This document shows positions 1 through 8,432 of a stretch of DNA of 38,258 nucleotides, piece after piece. The stretch is taken from assembly GCF_001420695.1 (NCBI RefSeq), contig NZ_LJJB01000007.1, forward strand, positions 2,156,166 through 2,194,423, in the 5' to 3' direction. Source of the DNA: Brevibacillus choshinensis. GTDB lineage: Bacteria; Bacillota; Bacilli; Brevibacillales; Brevibacillaceae. The position numbers and the translations under genes were made by a program. Within the stretch, counting starts at the first letter, position 1; each line of letters opens with the position of its first letter. The notes beneath the pieces were generated by a model. The model ran no database searches, was not told the DNA's origin, and saw only the letters and a program-made list of their open reading frames with translations.

Positions 1-1
1 A

Positions 2-340
2 ACGATTATCTCTGAAATTGGTGAGATAGAGCGGTTTAATCACCCTAAAAAACTTGTTGCCTTTGCCGGAATCGATCCCAGCGTGCATTCTTCTGGCAAG
101 TTCACTGCAACAATTAATCGAATCACGAAAAGAGGTTCCAGCAGGCTGCGACATGCCTTATATATGGCTGTCCTATGCGGTATCAGGAGTTCACGCAATA
201 AGAAACTAAAAGAGTTTTATGACAGAAAACGCGATGAAGGAAAGCCATTTAAAGTCACGGTCGTTGCTTGTGCGAACAAACTGATCCACTGGATTTTTAC
301 CCTCTTAAAGCGTAAAGAAACTTTCCTTGATCTTGCTTAA
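2..340 (+). CDS. IS110-family transposase, C-terminal part (5' end outside window)
   Basis: The reading frame is open from base 2 and ends at TAA 338-340, giving the last 112 residues of a transposase. It contains the Transposase_20 type C-terminal signature: EIGEIERF, then LVAFAGIDPS, SSGKF and the basic ITKRGSSRLRHALY segment. This region, carrying the catalytic serine, is known from the IS110 family, whose members combine a RuvC-like DEDD domain with this serine domain. The N-terminal RuvC part must lie to the left of the window. It differs in sequence from the IS110-type protein at 32153-33439, so it is a different element. A hairpin repeat begins about 125 bases after its stop. Confidence 0.85.
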   Translation, partial: TIISEIGEIERFNHPKKLVAFAGIDPSVHSSGKFTATINRITKRGSSRLRHALYMAVLCGIRSSRNKKLKEFYDRKRDEGKPFKVTVVACANKLIHWIFTLLKRKETFLDLA

Positions 341-465
341 TACCAATAAGCAACAATAGAGATAAATCCTTCCATCATTGCGACGGATGGTTATTTGCCA
401 TGCTCAATTTCAGTATAACAATTAAACATAAACACGTTTAATGAAAAATGTTGACATCCTATTAG
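341..465. other. non-coding 3' flank of the IS110-type transposase gene
   Basis: No open frame is visible. It contains a weak inverted repeat, CCATC/GATGG at about 373-392, and is AT-rich towards 465. It presumably holds the right end of the insertion sequence. The exact terminus cannot be set because IS110 elements lack reliable terminal inverted repeats. Confidence 0.4.
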
Positions 466-548
466 CTGGTTTAGTTTAACAAAGGCTGCCGAATTATCAC
501 CGGCAGCCCATTTTTGTGTTTGTTCAGCTATCGAACCCGTTAGTTTAA
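466..548 (-). repeat. hairpin intergenic repeat, copy A
   Basis: The hairpin has stem GGCTGCCG (484-491) and CGGCAGCC (501-508). Its right-hand tail, 527-548, reads CTATCGAACCCGTTAG followed by TTTAA. The left boundary, TTTAGTTTAAC, is a diverged copy of the tail's end. The feature is given on the minus strand because the gene fragment it follows (568-711) ends 20 bases away on that strand. Read that way, the order is stop codon, tail, hairpin, T-rich run. Confidence 0.75.
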
Positions 549-567
549 TCACAACTAGCATATAGTG

Positions 568-711
568 TTATGCCCTATCCTCCCGATATGCCTGCCTTAC
601 CCGCTGGATCTGGGCAAGGTGGTCACGGGTATGCTGGACGCGCAATTCCAACAGCTCTTTGAACGTGTACCGCACTCCATCGGGATATTGTCCGACCCGC
701 TCAACTATCAT
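568..711 (-). pseudogene. DinB-like protein, C-terminal fragment
   Basis: A 47-codon frame from ATG 709-711 to TAA 568-570. The peptide contains YPDGVRYTFKELLE, then RVQHTRDHLAQI and RVRQAYRED. This resembles the last helix of DinB/DUF1572-type four-helix proteins, which are usually 150-170 residues, so about two thirds of the gene is missing at the 5' side. No good ribosome binding site precedes the ATG. The stop is intact and followed by repeat copy A. The family assignment rests on pattern recognition of one helix and is tentative. Confidence 0.5.
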
Positions 712-764
712 AAGTCATTACATGACTATTGTTCAGCCCATTGATGGTATAATGTCTTCCTTGG

Positions 765-2237
765 CTATAGATTCAGCTCAGACCGTTCGGATATCTCTTC
801 CAAATATTTTGCTCTTGCTCCATTCAGCAACTGCATCAATACCATAATATCTTCCTCTGTTGTATCGTAGTTCGTAATACAAGCCCGCAGCACTGGAGCC
901 TTGTTTATTTCGTATATTGAAATCCATGCCTGCCCTGAACGTAATATCTCTTGACATATAAATGATGCGAAATTCGATTGGATATTTGATTGAATATTGG
1001 AATCCGTAAAGCATACGACAGGCAATACGGTATCATTGACAACCTTCCAGTTAGAGCATGCAAGCTCCCGGCGCAACCGATTGCCCATCTCTGTTTGGTG
1101 CTGCACTACGCTGCGATAGCCTTCCCAACCAGCCGTCACAAGCGATAAATATACTTTCAAACCGATAAACCTTCGCGACCATTGAATTGAATGAGTGAAC
1201 GGATCAATAACATCCAGATCAGCCCCTTCTTTCGGCATATAATCTGCCGTGATGCTGAATGTTTTATGTAAGATGTCCTTATGCCGTGTGATATAAATTC
1301 CCGCTCCCATAGGAACAGACATCCACTTATGCGCGTCGAAGGTAATGGAGTCAGCTCGGTCAATACCACGAAGTAGATCCCGCAGTTCTGGTGCGAACAC
1401 GGAGGCTCCACCGTACGCAGCATCCACATGCAGCCACAGTTGCTCACGTTCAGCCAGATTTGCCATTTTGTTTATGGGATCAATTGCTCCGGCGCCGGTC
1501 GTTCCACCCGTCGCAATGATGAGAAAAGGAGTGTATCCAGCAGCGCGATCCACTTGAATTTGATGATGAAGCGCATGAACATCTATATGCATTTCAGAGC
1601 CCGTCGTAATAATACGAAGGGAATCTGTACCCAGTCCGCAGGAACGCGCTGCCTTTACCAGGGAATGGTGGCTCTCAGCAGAGGCATACATGACGGGATG
1701 CGTGGGGAGCGACCTCAGCCCCTCTTTGGCATAAGATGGAAAACGATGAACTAGTGCGGTCAGTACGGCCGTCAGATTTGCTTCCGCTCCCCCCGTTGTA
1801 AATGTTCCATCTGCTGCCTCTGCTGAATAACCGAATTTTGAAGCTATCTCTTTCAATACATAGTTCTCCATTTCGACCGCTACAGGCGCATGGCTCCAGG
1901 CTGCAAGCTGCGGATTGAATGCTGCAGTAATCGTGTCCGCCATAATTCCCATGAAGTTGGGCCGCGGATTATACAGGCCGAAATATCGCGGGTGTGGCGT
2001 ATGCACCTGGTATTGCCTTAATCCCTCCAGGATATGATAAATCGCCTCGCGCGCGCTGACGGGATGCTCAAAAGATAATCTACGTACGTGTTCTGCAACA
2101 GCATCCACGCTGAGTTCAGGTGAGACACGAACCCCGCGTATGTGCGTCATATAGTCATTGATTTGTTCCAACAGATAGGTTCCAATGTCCATACGTTCAT
2201 CCATATCAAGATTAAGAATTGAATTATGCTTGATCAT
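765..2237 (-). CDS. pyridoxal-dependent decarboxylase (group II)
   Basis: A 490-residue, full-length member of the group II PLP decarboxylases, which include the aromatic amino acid, glutamate and diaminobutyrate enzymes. Visible landmarks are the cofactor-binding FTTGGAEANLTA near residue 150, the HVDAAYGG aspartate motif near 275, and the Schiff-base lysine in TFDAHKW near 305. The substrate cannot be read from sequence. The overall form, with PRYFGLYNP and a mobile loop, resembles aromatic-L-amino-acid or related bacterial decarboxylases. An AGAAGGGGG ribosome binding site lies about 15 bases upstream of the chosen ATG, rather far, and the start could shift to an internal ATG. It is not in an operon: flanking genes are fragments. 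Confidence 0.9.
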   Translation of the reverse strand: MIKHNSILNLDMDERMDIGTYLLEQINDYMTHIRGVRVSPELSVDAVAEHVRRLSFEHPVSAREAIYHILEGLRQYQVHTPHPRYFGLYNPRPNFMGIMADTITAAFNPQLAAWSHAPVAVEMENYVLKEIASKFGYSAEAADGTFTTGGAEANLTAVLTALVHRFPSYAKEGLRSLPTHPVMYASAESHHSLVKAARSCGLGTDSLRIITTGSEMHIDVHALHHQIQVDRAAGYTPFLIIATGGTTGAGAIDPINKMANLAEREQLWLHVDAAYGGASVFAPELRDLLRGIDRADSITFDAHKWMSVPMGAGIYITRHKDILHKTFSITADYMPKEGADLDVIDPFTHSIQWSRRFIGLKVYLSLVTAGWEGYRSVVQHQTEMGNRLRRELACSNWKVVNDTVLPVVCFTDSNIQSNIQSNFASFICQEILRSGQAWISIYEINKAPVLRACITNYDTTEEDIMVLMQLLNGARAKYLEEISERSELNL

Positions 2238-2454
2238 GTGGAAAATGCATCCCCCTTCTTCTTGTGAAATTCCATTGCTGATTCAGAGTATACACTCGCA
2301 GAACTCGTGTGTACGCATTTTCGAATGGAACCGCAATATTTCGAAACAATCTCTTTCCACTCGGGGGGCTTGGGCGGCGCACGCCAGTGACGGCAGCCGA
2401 AATGAATAATCCACCATTAAATTTGAAAAGTGAGCAAGTGTCTATAAAACTTTG

Positions 2455-2633
2455 TTATCTCTGCACACCACTTAACTGTCCCAAACGACGTTCCCCTTTT
2501 TCCTCAATGATAGCAGGGATTTTCTGCCCAGGAGCAGCGTTGAATAAAGCCCTCCACTCGAAGGGGATCTCATTCACTCCAAGCGTCGAATCAGAAGTTC
2601 TGGTTCAAATACAATCGTAAATCGTCCGCACAT
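2455..2633 (-). pseudogene. SRAP (SOS response-associated peptidase, YedK/HMCES-like), broken N-terminal fragment
   Basis: Starts at ATG 2631-2633 after a GAGGTGAATGA site. It opens with MCGRFT, whose Cys2 is the residue that crosslinks to abasic DNA in this family. After FEPELLIRR one base is missing: the frame hits TGA, while the next frame continues with GVNEIPFEW, then NAAPGQKIPAI and GERRLGQL. That is the conserved SRAP N-terminus. Soon after, the sequence leaves the family consensus again, where a WGLVP-type motif is expected, and ends at TAA 2455-2457. Normal length is about 220 residues, so the gene is frameshifted at least twice and truncated. Confidence 0.75.
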
Positions 2634-2715
2634 CTTCATTCACCTCTTATCACCTTCTCATACTATTGATGACGTGATAAACCAGATTAGTGTTGGGGGA
2701 ACATTCTCATTTCAG

Positions 2716-2741
2716 AAAAAAAGCTCGCCCACTGGCAAGCC
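2716..2741 (-). terminator. rho-independent terminator
   Basis: Imperfect stem GCTCGCC (2723-2729)/GGCAAGC (2734-2740), followed on the minus strand by a run of seven T. It is placed to end transcription of the M20 peptidase remnant upstream on that strand. Confidence 0.55.
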
Positions 2742-2868
2742 TTATCCTACGTAATTCAAGACGAAATCTACGAACATTGGGGATCGCAACATGCCGCTCC
2801 TGGTCCAATTCCGAAACTTCACAGTTGCTTTCCATCGCGGATCCAAGTACATAAAATCCTTATATTGT

Positions 2869-3456
2869 TCAGTGACTGGATCTTTGGTTATTCAATACCA
2901 GTGATATAAACAACTTTCCAATATACAACATGGATTCCTCTTCTACATCAAACTTGGGATGATGATGTTCGTACTCTTTTCCTCCGCCGACGTGAAAGAA
3001 TGCCCCCGGTACTGCTTTCGTGTAGTAGCCGAAGTCTTCTCCCACCATTAATGGCGGGAATCTCATGACCTTATCCTCACCAAAAAGGGTTCGGGCCACT
3101 TCTTTAATTTTTTTTACTTCCTCTGGATGATTCCATGCAGTCGGATACCCTCTGTCGAATGTGCACTTTGCCCGAGCGCCCTCTGCTTCACAAATTCCCT
3201 CGGCAATTTGGCTGACCATTTTTTCCATCCCGGTGATTGTTTCCTCTCCAAAAGCTCGCACGGCTCCCTTGATGATTGCCTTATCCGGAATCGTGCTTGT
3301 GGATTCTCCACTATGAAATGACCCCACCGTAACTACCGCTGGCACAAGCCGGGGTAGAACGTCCCTGCCCGTGGGGCATTGACCCCGTCCGCTAAACTGT
3401 TCGCCCCCTACTTGTAGAAAACCCTCTTCATGCTCCCAATGAAAATGGCCAACCAT
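2869..3456 (-). pseudogene. M20-family amidohydrolase/peptidase, 5'-truncated
   Basis: The C-terminal half of a zinc-dependent M20D type enzyme (N-acyl-amino-acid or indole-acetyl-amino-acid amidohydrolases, about 390 residues). Recognisable pieces are AVVTVGSFHSGE and ASTSTIPDKA-like dimerisation-domain sequence, then PLMVGEDFGYY with the family's glutamate, and the late histidine run HHHPKFDVEEES. The first 50 residues of the open frame (MVGHFHWEHEEG and onward) do not match the family, and the catalytic N-terminal half is absent. It therefore looks like a decayed gene whose 5' part was lost or scrambled, and is probably inactive. Confidence 0.7.
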
Positions 3457-3549
3457 AGAGCGCTGGTTGACCTGATAACTAAGAAGTATCCGCAGAAGGT
3501 GGGGTTAATCAATACGAAAGTTGCCGGATGAATTTCCATCCAATGCAGG

Positions 3550-4458
3550 CTAGTGCAATGTCCGAAGTTGCCTACGGATCAAATCGTAAACATCGTCCCC
3601 TTCTGGGAATACGTCCGTCATCGCATAGAACAAGTGGATCATTCCCGAATATCGCTTTAATGTAACATTGACGCCGTTCTCGATCATTTTATACGCATAG
3701 CGTTCGCCCTCGTCGCGAAGGGGATCGTACTCGGCGGAGACGACCAGGGCAGGCGCAAGACCTATGGTTTCTCCGAAGAGCGGCGAGGCGAGGGGGGCCT
3801 TCCGGTTCCATTCACCCAAATAATGGCCGGCGCAGTAGTCCAGAAGCGCTTTGGTCAAGAAATAGCCGGTACCGTACGTCTCTTTCGCTTCATATTCACT
3901 GAACCAGTCGGTCAGAGGGCACAGCAGGATTTGGTAGGCGATGTTCGGAACTCCATTTTTGCCGGTCCTCTGTGCCACGATGGCGGCGAGATTGGCCCCG
4001 ACGCTTTCACCCGACACGATGATGCGCATCGGATCCAGATCGAGCGACTCAGCATGCTTGCCAAGCCATGCCGCCGCAAACAGAGCTTCTTCGACTGGAA
4101 CCGGGAAAGGATTCTCCGGCGAAAGCCGGTAATCTACGGATAAGACAGCGCAGTCGCTTACCGCTGCAAGCTTGCTGCACATCGGATCATACTGTTCCAT
4201 CGTGGTAAAGACGAAGCCTCCACCGTGGAAAAAAAGAATGACGGGGAGCGAGCTTTCATTTGATGGCCGGTAGAGTCGCGCAGCAAGAGGTCCGTGCGGT
4301 CCGTTCAACGCCAATGTTTCCGTACTCGCAAGATCATACGTTTCCGAAATGGCGGTAGCGATGACTGCTTTTCTGATTTCCTCGGGTGTCAACCTATGCA
4401 ACGGAGGAAATTTCGCAGCTTCATCCAGAAAGGCTTTAGTGTGCTCAGGTATCGTCAT
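3550..4458 (-). CDS. alpha/beta hydrolase, hormone-sensitive-lipase (family IV) esterase
   Basis: 302 residues, typical length. The oxyanion-hole motif HGGGF is near residue 78. The nucleophile elbow reads GESVG near 150, where most family members have GDSAG. The acid is in SAEYDPLRDEG near 245 and the histidine in GMIHLFYAM near 275. It should hydrolyse short-chain esters in the cytoplasm. AAAGGAAG precedes the ATG by about 10 bases. The DUF2306 gene ends 79 bases upstream on the same strand, so it may be the last gene of the minus-strand run up to 8246. Truncated M20 sequence follows. Confidence 0.88.
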   Translation of the reverse strand: MTIPEHTKAFLDEAAKFPPLHRLTPEEIRKAVIATAISETYDLASTETLALNGPHGPLAARLYRPSNESSLPVILFFHGGGFVFTTMEQYDPMCSKLAAVSDCAVLSVDYRLSPENPFPVPVEEALFAAAWLGKHAESLDLDPMRIIVSGESVGANLAAIVAQRTGKNGVPNIAYQILLCPLTDWFSEYEAKETYGTGYFLTKALLDYCAGHYLGEWNRKAPLASPLFGETIGLAPALVVSAEYDPLRDEGERYAYKMIENGVNVTLKRYSGMIHLFYAMTDVFPEGDDVYDLIRRQLRTLH

Positions 4459-4537
4459 AAGTGTCAGCTTCCTTTCTTCTTTTTCAATATCCTTTGAATG
4501 AGTTTCGAGCTTCGAACCTCTTCCTATTTTCAGAACG

Positions 4538-5185
4538 CTATCTCTTGATCCGGTTCAAGATAATCCACTCCGCAATGACGAGATTTGTAGCAAGACCAAT
4601 CCAGATGTTGATCTGAAGAACCTGCTTCATTACGGTTGCAACGCCACCTGCCGATTGACCTCCGTGCCCTGCCAAATAGATCAGGATGCAAAAAGGAGTA
4701 AGAAGGCGCGCGCTGGCAGCGACTAGCGTCAATGAGTAATTTCGGACCATCCACATCCGATGTTCCCCATACTCTCCAAGCCTCGCTTTTCGGTAACCTT
4801 TCCAGGCAGTAAATAGCCATAGAAGACCCAAAGTCAGAAAGGCCATCTGTCTAATATAGCTCGTCGCAAACATCCCAACCGTAAGTCCGGTTACTCCGCC
4901 GACCGCAACAAGCCCCAAATATATCCGTCCTACCACCCGGTGGACATCCGTTCGCCGCTTTCTAGTCCCGGGCAGAAACTGTATCCAGCCGATGAGAAGA
5001 GCTAGGAATGAGCACCATATATGCACTAGAAGGAGTGCATAATGCGGCGGAAAAGAAGGATTTGGCTCTACCCGGCTGAGGCTGGGATCAAAATAAAGAT
5101 AAGGGGCGACGGCAAAACCGGCTGCTCCCGTAGCAAGCACGACGATTACGCTCCAAATGATCCGGACTTTGCGCGTTTCTTTCAT
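4538..5185 (-). CDS. DUF2306-type multipass membrane protein
   Basis: About 215 residues, with a first membrane segment near 8-28 and further hydrophobic helices to the end. The LLLVHIWCSFLALLIGWIQF segment, then DVHRVVGRIYL and the late GEYGEHRMWMVRNY motif, are characteristic of DUF2306. The longer open frame begins 54 bases upstream. I chose ATG 5183-5185 because GGAGG lies 10 bases ahead and because this ATG overlaps the upstream stop codon (ATGA), which implies translational coupling. The function of the family is unknown. Confidence 0.8.
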   Translation of the reverse strand: MKETRKVRIIWSVIVVLATGAAGFAVAPYLYFDPSLSRVEPNPSFPPHYALLLVHIWCSFLALLIGWIQFLPGTRKRRTDVHRVVGRIYLGLVAVGGVTGLTVGMFATSYIRQMAFLTLGLLWLFTAWKGYRKARLGEYGEHRMWMVRNYSLTLVAASARLLTPFCILIYLAGHGGQSAGGVATVMKQVLQINIWIGLATNLVIAEWIILNRIKR

Positions 5186-5526
5186 CCTCCGTGTTCCTCC
5201 CGACGACCTACTGCAAGAGCAACCGGGATGAACGTCCATGGAAATGTATGCGCGATTGAAGCGGATAGAGACTGAACCATGTTATGCAGCACCTCCGGCG
5301 GCAACAGCTCTCGCAGGCTGAGCAAGAAAAGGTCGGTCAGAAAAAACACGCTTGCCCCGAGCAGGATTCTCCGGTAGCTGAATCTTTTTAGCAGAAAGCC
5401 ATCCTGTCGGTTTGTGCCCACGGAACCAATCGGCTCCTGCGCTCTCTTTTCCGAGACTACAAGAAGCGCCAGCATGATGAGGAACGCCTTGAACAAAACG
5501 ATGATGACAGAAGTATTCCAGGCCAT
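5182..5526 (-). CDS. small multipass membrane protein, unknown; N-terminus possibly frameshifted
   Basis: 114 residues with hydrophobic segments at about 5-24, 48-68 and 88-106; not recognised. The ATG at 5524-5526 has a poor ribosome binding site. A strong one, AAAGGAGG, lies about 50 bases further upstream before ATGATG at about 5567-5572, but in another frame. The two frames are separated by a run of six A in coding sense (5548-5553). With one A fewer, translation from the strong site would run straight into this protein. It could be a sequencing or homopolymer error, a slippage site or a real lesion. Its stop overlaps the DUF2306 start. Confidence 0.6.
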   Translation of the reverse strand: MAWNTSVIIVLFKAFLIMLALLVVSEKRAQEPIGSVGTNRQDGFLLKRFSYRRILLGASVFFLTDLFLLSLRELLPPEVLHNMVQSLSASIAHTFPWTFIPVALAVGRREEHGG

Positions 5527-5583
5527 ATTTACTGCTGCCGATCCTGCTTTTTTCTGCGATCATCATGGCCAAAACCTCCTTTC

Positions 5584-6219
5584 TTAGTCTGATATCTCAA
5601 CGACTGCCTGGTAAGTGGACCTGTCCGCTATCGATTGGATCATGAAATTCGCCAAGTCGGCACGTGATATTCCCTTGGCACGAAGCAAAGGCTTGTTAAC
5701 AGCGGTGCGGTAAGCTTCCGTTCGTGGCCCGTTCGTCAGCCGCGGAGGACGAACGACGGTCCAAGTTATCCCGGAGGAAGCCCGGACAGCCGCTTCCATT
5801 CGCACCATATCCTCATATGCGTGTTTATACATCCGCTGAATGACGAACCGGATGACCAGCCGCTGCAGCAGTGGCGAATCAGCGGGGTCATCCAGCCCCG
5901 CAGATGAGAGGCAGACGAGGCGGGGCACACCTGTCTCCTGCATCACTTCCATGAGATTTGCCGTTCCTGCCGAATAAACCGTTGTCGGATTCCGGTGGGA
6001 TACGCCAAGTGCGGACAGCACCGCATCCATCCCACTCATCGCTTGTCTGAAAGTGGCGGGCATGAGAACGTCGCCCTTGACCACTTTCAGCTTATCGTGG
6101 CGAAGCTCAAACGTCTCTGGCCTACGAACGACAACGGCGACCTCGTGCCCTTCCTCCAAAGCTTGAACGACAACCTGTCGTCCGGTGCCGCCGGTCCCGC
6201 CGAACACGATGAGCTTCAT
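5584..6219 (-). CDS. NAD(P)-binding Rossmann-fold protein (atypical SDR, NmrA/YwnB-like)
   Basis: 211 residues. The N-terminus MKLIVFGGTGGTGRQ is a classical glycine-rich dinucleotide site, followed by VVVRRPETF, VVKGDVL and MDAVLSALG, all typical of atypical SDRs of the NAD(P)H-binding type. LVCLSSAGLDD and WTVVRPPRLT match the substrate side. These proteins are commonly flavin/biliverdin reductase-like or quinone reductase-like; the substrate is not predictable. Its ATG overlaps the TGA of the SGNH gene (ATGA), so the two are translationally coupled. Confidence 0.88.
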   Translation of the reverse strand: MKLIVFGGTGGTGRQVVVQALEEGHEVAVVVRRPETFELRHDKLKVVKGDVLMPATFRQAMSGMDAVLSALGVSHRNPTTVYSAGTANLMEVMQETGVPRLVCLSSAGLDDPADSPLLQRLVIRFVIQRMYKHAYEDMVRMEAAVRASSGITWTVVRPPRLTNGPRTEAYRTAVNKPLLRAKGISRADLANFMIQSIADRSTYQAVVEISD

Positions 6220-7055
6220 ACCGTACCCCCTCCGGCGAGTACTTCAACCAGTTGTGTTACGATCGCTTTATGGCCTTCTAGAGTAGGATGAACACCATCG
6301 GGACCGAGCAACAGTGAAGCGACAGGCACCGCAAATCCTGCCTGGGTATCTACAACTTTATCCGGAAGGTCGCGGATGATATCGCCCACACGCGTAATAT
6401 CCTCATTGCGCCAAGCAAGCTGGCCGAACTGAAAGTACGGATAAGCCGCAGCACGCTCTTCATCGAAGGTCGGCGGAGTCAGCCACACCCAGCTGGTTTT
6501 CGTCAGGGAAGCGGCAATATGCCGAATCGCTGCCAAGTTTTTGACCGTTTCTTCAGCGCTGACCTGCGTTTTGGATGGCTCCGGACCAATCCTCAACACG
6601 TCGTTGCTGCCAATCATACATAAGATCCAATCCGGCTTCTGAGAGACAAAGTCGCTCATCCTTCTCAATACTTGTGCAGTCGTATAACCCGAAATCCCTT
6701 CGTTAATAAACCGGATTGCTTCCTTTGGCCTCCTCAGTCCGACAAGGTGGCGGAGCAACTCAAACCATGAAAGCAGATCGTCCGTTGTGCTTTCACCAAT
6801 CGCGATCACCGTCTGCCCCGTTTGGATCGGCAGGCGATCCACCATACCAGCAAGGGCCGAATCTTCCAGCATCTGCAAAGCCACATTCTGCGCCTGCTGC
6901 GACAGTTGAAACTGAATAGACCTGTACGTGCCCACATCCATGCCATATATGGACGCGAGAGTTTGTTCATCCATATTGCGCGCGAATGGCAGAAGCTTCT
7001 GTGGATGCTGAGATTGAACCAGCTTCACCCACTGCGTGTATACATTCATTTCCAT
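6216..7055 (-). CDS. SGNH/GDSL-family hydrolase
   Basis: 279 residues. The first about 75 residues are a helical extension. Block I then reads VIAIGESTTDD, with GES in place of the usual GDS, near residue 85. The glycine block is in FINEGISG, block III is MIGSNDVL near 148, and block V is DGVHPTLEGH near 258, supplying Asp and His. Cytoplasmic esterase or deacetylase activity is the family expectation. There is no signal peptide. It sits between an SDR gene and an NAD(P)-binding gene and overlaps the latter by 4 bases. Confidence 0.85.
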   Translation of the reverse strand: MEMNVYTQWVKLVQSQHPQKLLPFARNMDEQTLASIYGMDVGTYRSIQFQLSQQAQNVALQMLEDSALAGMVDRLPIQTGQTVIAIGESTTDDLLSWFELLRHLVGLRRPKEAIRFINEGISGYTTAQVLRRMSDFVSQKPDWILCMIGSNDVLRIGPEPSKTQVSAEETVKNLAAIRHIAASLTKTSWVWLTPPTFDEERAAAYPYFQFGQLAWRNEDITRVGDIIRDLPDKVVDTQAGFAVPVASLLLGPDGVHPTLEGHKAIVTQLVEVLAGGGTV

Positions 7056-7075
7056 TATGGCTCATCTCCTTATCG

Positions 7076-7840
7076 TCATCTCATGTACATGCCGCCGTTC
7101 AGTTCCAGTGTTTCGCCCGTTATGAACCCGGAGAGACTGGAGGTGAGGAACAGCACTGCGTTCGCCACATCCTCCGGCATCCCCTCACGCCCAAGTGGAA
7201 TACCGGAGATGATCGATTTGCGGACCTCTTCATTTTTGAACCGATCGTTAGAAGTATTGGCGATGACACCAGGAGTGATGGCGTTGACGCGAATGCCTTT
7301 GCAGGCGAAATCCTTCGCCGCATTTTTTGTAAAAGTCAACATGGCGCCCTTGGCTGCGGCATACACCGCCACCCCAGACCCGCCGCCGTTATGGGCAGCA
7401 AGCGAAGCGATGTTCACAATGCTGCCTACTCCCTTTTCTAGCATAAAAGGCAGAACTGCTTTGCTTAGAAACACGCACGATTTGAAATTGATATCCATCA
7501 TCTGCGTGTAATATTCTTCCGTGATTTCCATAATGGATGCCCTGTGGCTCATTTGCCCCGCATTATTGATCAAAACGTCGACGGATACGCCGAATGTGGC
7601 GTGAACTTCCTTCACAAGCAAGTCAATTTGGCGAACCTCCGAAAGGTCTGCATGAAAAGCAGCCGCTTGTCCTCCTGCTTCCCGGATGCGACGTACCGTT
7701 TCCTCCGCTCGTTCTTTATTGCGCAGGTAATGGACCGCGATATTCGCGCCGCAGGACGCCAGTTTTTCCGCAACTGCACCGCCGATCCCGCCGCTTCCTC
7801 CCGTTACTAACGCCAATTGTCCTGTTAACAGTTGATTCAT
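7076..7840 (-). CDS. short-chain dehydrogenase/reductase
   Basis: About 254 residues, the usual classical SDR length. Landmarks are the TGGSGGIG cofactor motif, LINNAG, the catalytic Ser in SIVNIASLAA, Tyr and Lys in VYAAAKGA, and RVNAITPGVI. The alanine-histidine loop suggests a 3-oxoacyl-ACP-reductase-like fold, but the substrate is open. The frame extends further upstream. I chose the second of two adjacent ATGs because GAGGAGG sits 7 bases before it; the extension to 7894 has no such site and lies against the upstream stop. Confidence 0.9.
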   Translation of the reverse strand: MNQLLTGQLALVTGGSGGIGGAVAEKLASCGANIAVHYLRNKERAEETVRRIREAGGQAAAFHADLSEVRQIDLLVKEVHATFGVSVDVLINNAGQMSHRASIMEITEEYYTQMMDINFKSCVFLSKAVLPFMLEKGVGSIVNIASLAAHNGGGSGVAVYAAAKGAMLTFTKNAAKDFACKGIRVNAITPGVIANTSNDRFKNEEVRKSIISGIPLGREGMPEDVANAVLFLTSSLSGFITGETLELNGGMYMR

Positions 7841-7895
7841 CATGCTACCTCCTCGGTTTTCGGGTTGATCTGTCCAGGTAGGACGAACATTCATG

Positions 7896-8246
7896 TCACG
7901 CTTTTCTCACGGCTGCAATCGAGCCCCAGAACAGCAGCATGGCAATGAGCGGATGAAGTGCTGCGATCACGAAGACGGATGAAAACACCTGAACCGTAAG
8001 AAACTGTATGACCACGAGCAGGAATAGTGCCAGGCTGAGGAAACGGTCACGTCCCTTTATTCCTCCGATGAAAGCGAGAAGGAACATGGCCAGAGGCACC
8101 ATAGCGAAAATTTTTACGAACAAAGAGTGCGTCAGCCACTTGGAAGGATCCCCGAAAGTCGCCATTCCCGCCAAAAAAACTTGAATGACAATGCAGCCTA
8201 AGAAGGCCCATGCCAGAATCCTGTACACGATACGGCCTATGTTCAT
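7896..8246 (-). CDS. four-helix membrane protein, DUF6220-like
   Basis: About 116 residues with four hydrophobic segments (roughly 8-28, 42-62, 67-88 and 92-112). The pattern VFLAGMATFGDPSKW followed by LHPLIAMLLFWGS resembles DUF6220 proteins. The chosen ATG (8244-8246) has AAAGGCGG 8 bases upstream; an in-frame ATG at 8285 has no comparable site. It is the first gene of the minus-strand run and faces the response-regulator gene across about 185 bases. Confidence 0.7.
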   Translation of the reverse strand: MNIGRIVYRILAWAFLGCIVIQVFLAGMATFGDPSKWLTHSLFVKIFAMVPLAMFLLAFIGGIKGRDRFLSLALFLLVVIQFLTVQVFSSVFVIAALHPLIAMLLFWGSIAAVRKA

Positions 8247-8432
8247 GCTATCAACCGCCTTTCCCGTAATTGTTTGAATCGACATGACTTATCGTAACCG
8301 GTGAATCTCACGAAAGATTGTTTGAAAAAGTCACAAAACAATCACTCTTCCGTTACAATTCAATCAAAATGAGCCGAACCCAAGAACATGTATGTTACAA
8401 TATTTTCAAATTCTTAGTTATTTCCGGGAGAG
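8247..8432. promoter_or_regulatory. divergent intergenic region between membrane operon and two-component system
   Basis: AT-rich, with two TTACAAT-type -10 candidates on the plus strand (about 8353-8359 and 8395-8401). Neither has a convincing -35 at 16-18 bases. It must hold the promoters of both divergent transcription units. I could not identify a clear operator. Confidence 0.4.

Noticed and set aside
5282-5572. 96-codon frame with strong ribosome binding site
   Set aside because: After the first 10 codons the composition is that of a shifted frame of the membrane protein; treated as a frame-break finding instead.
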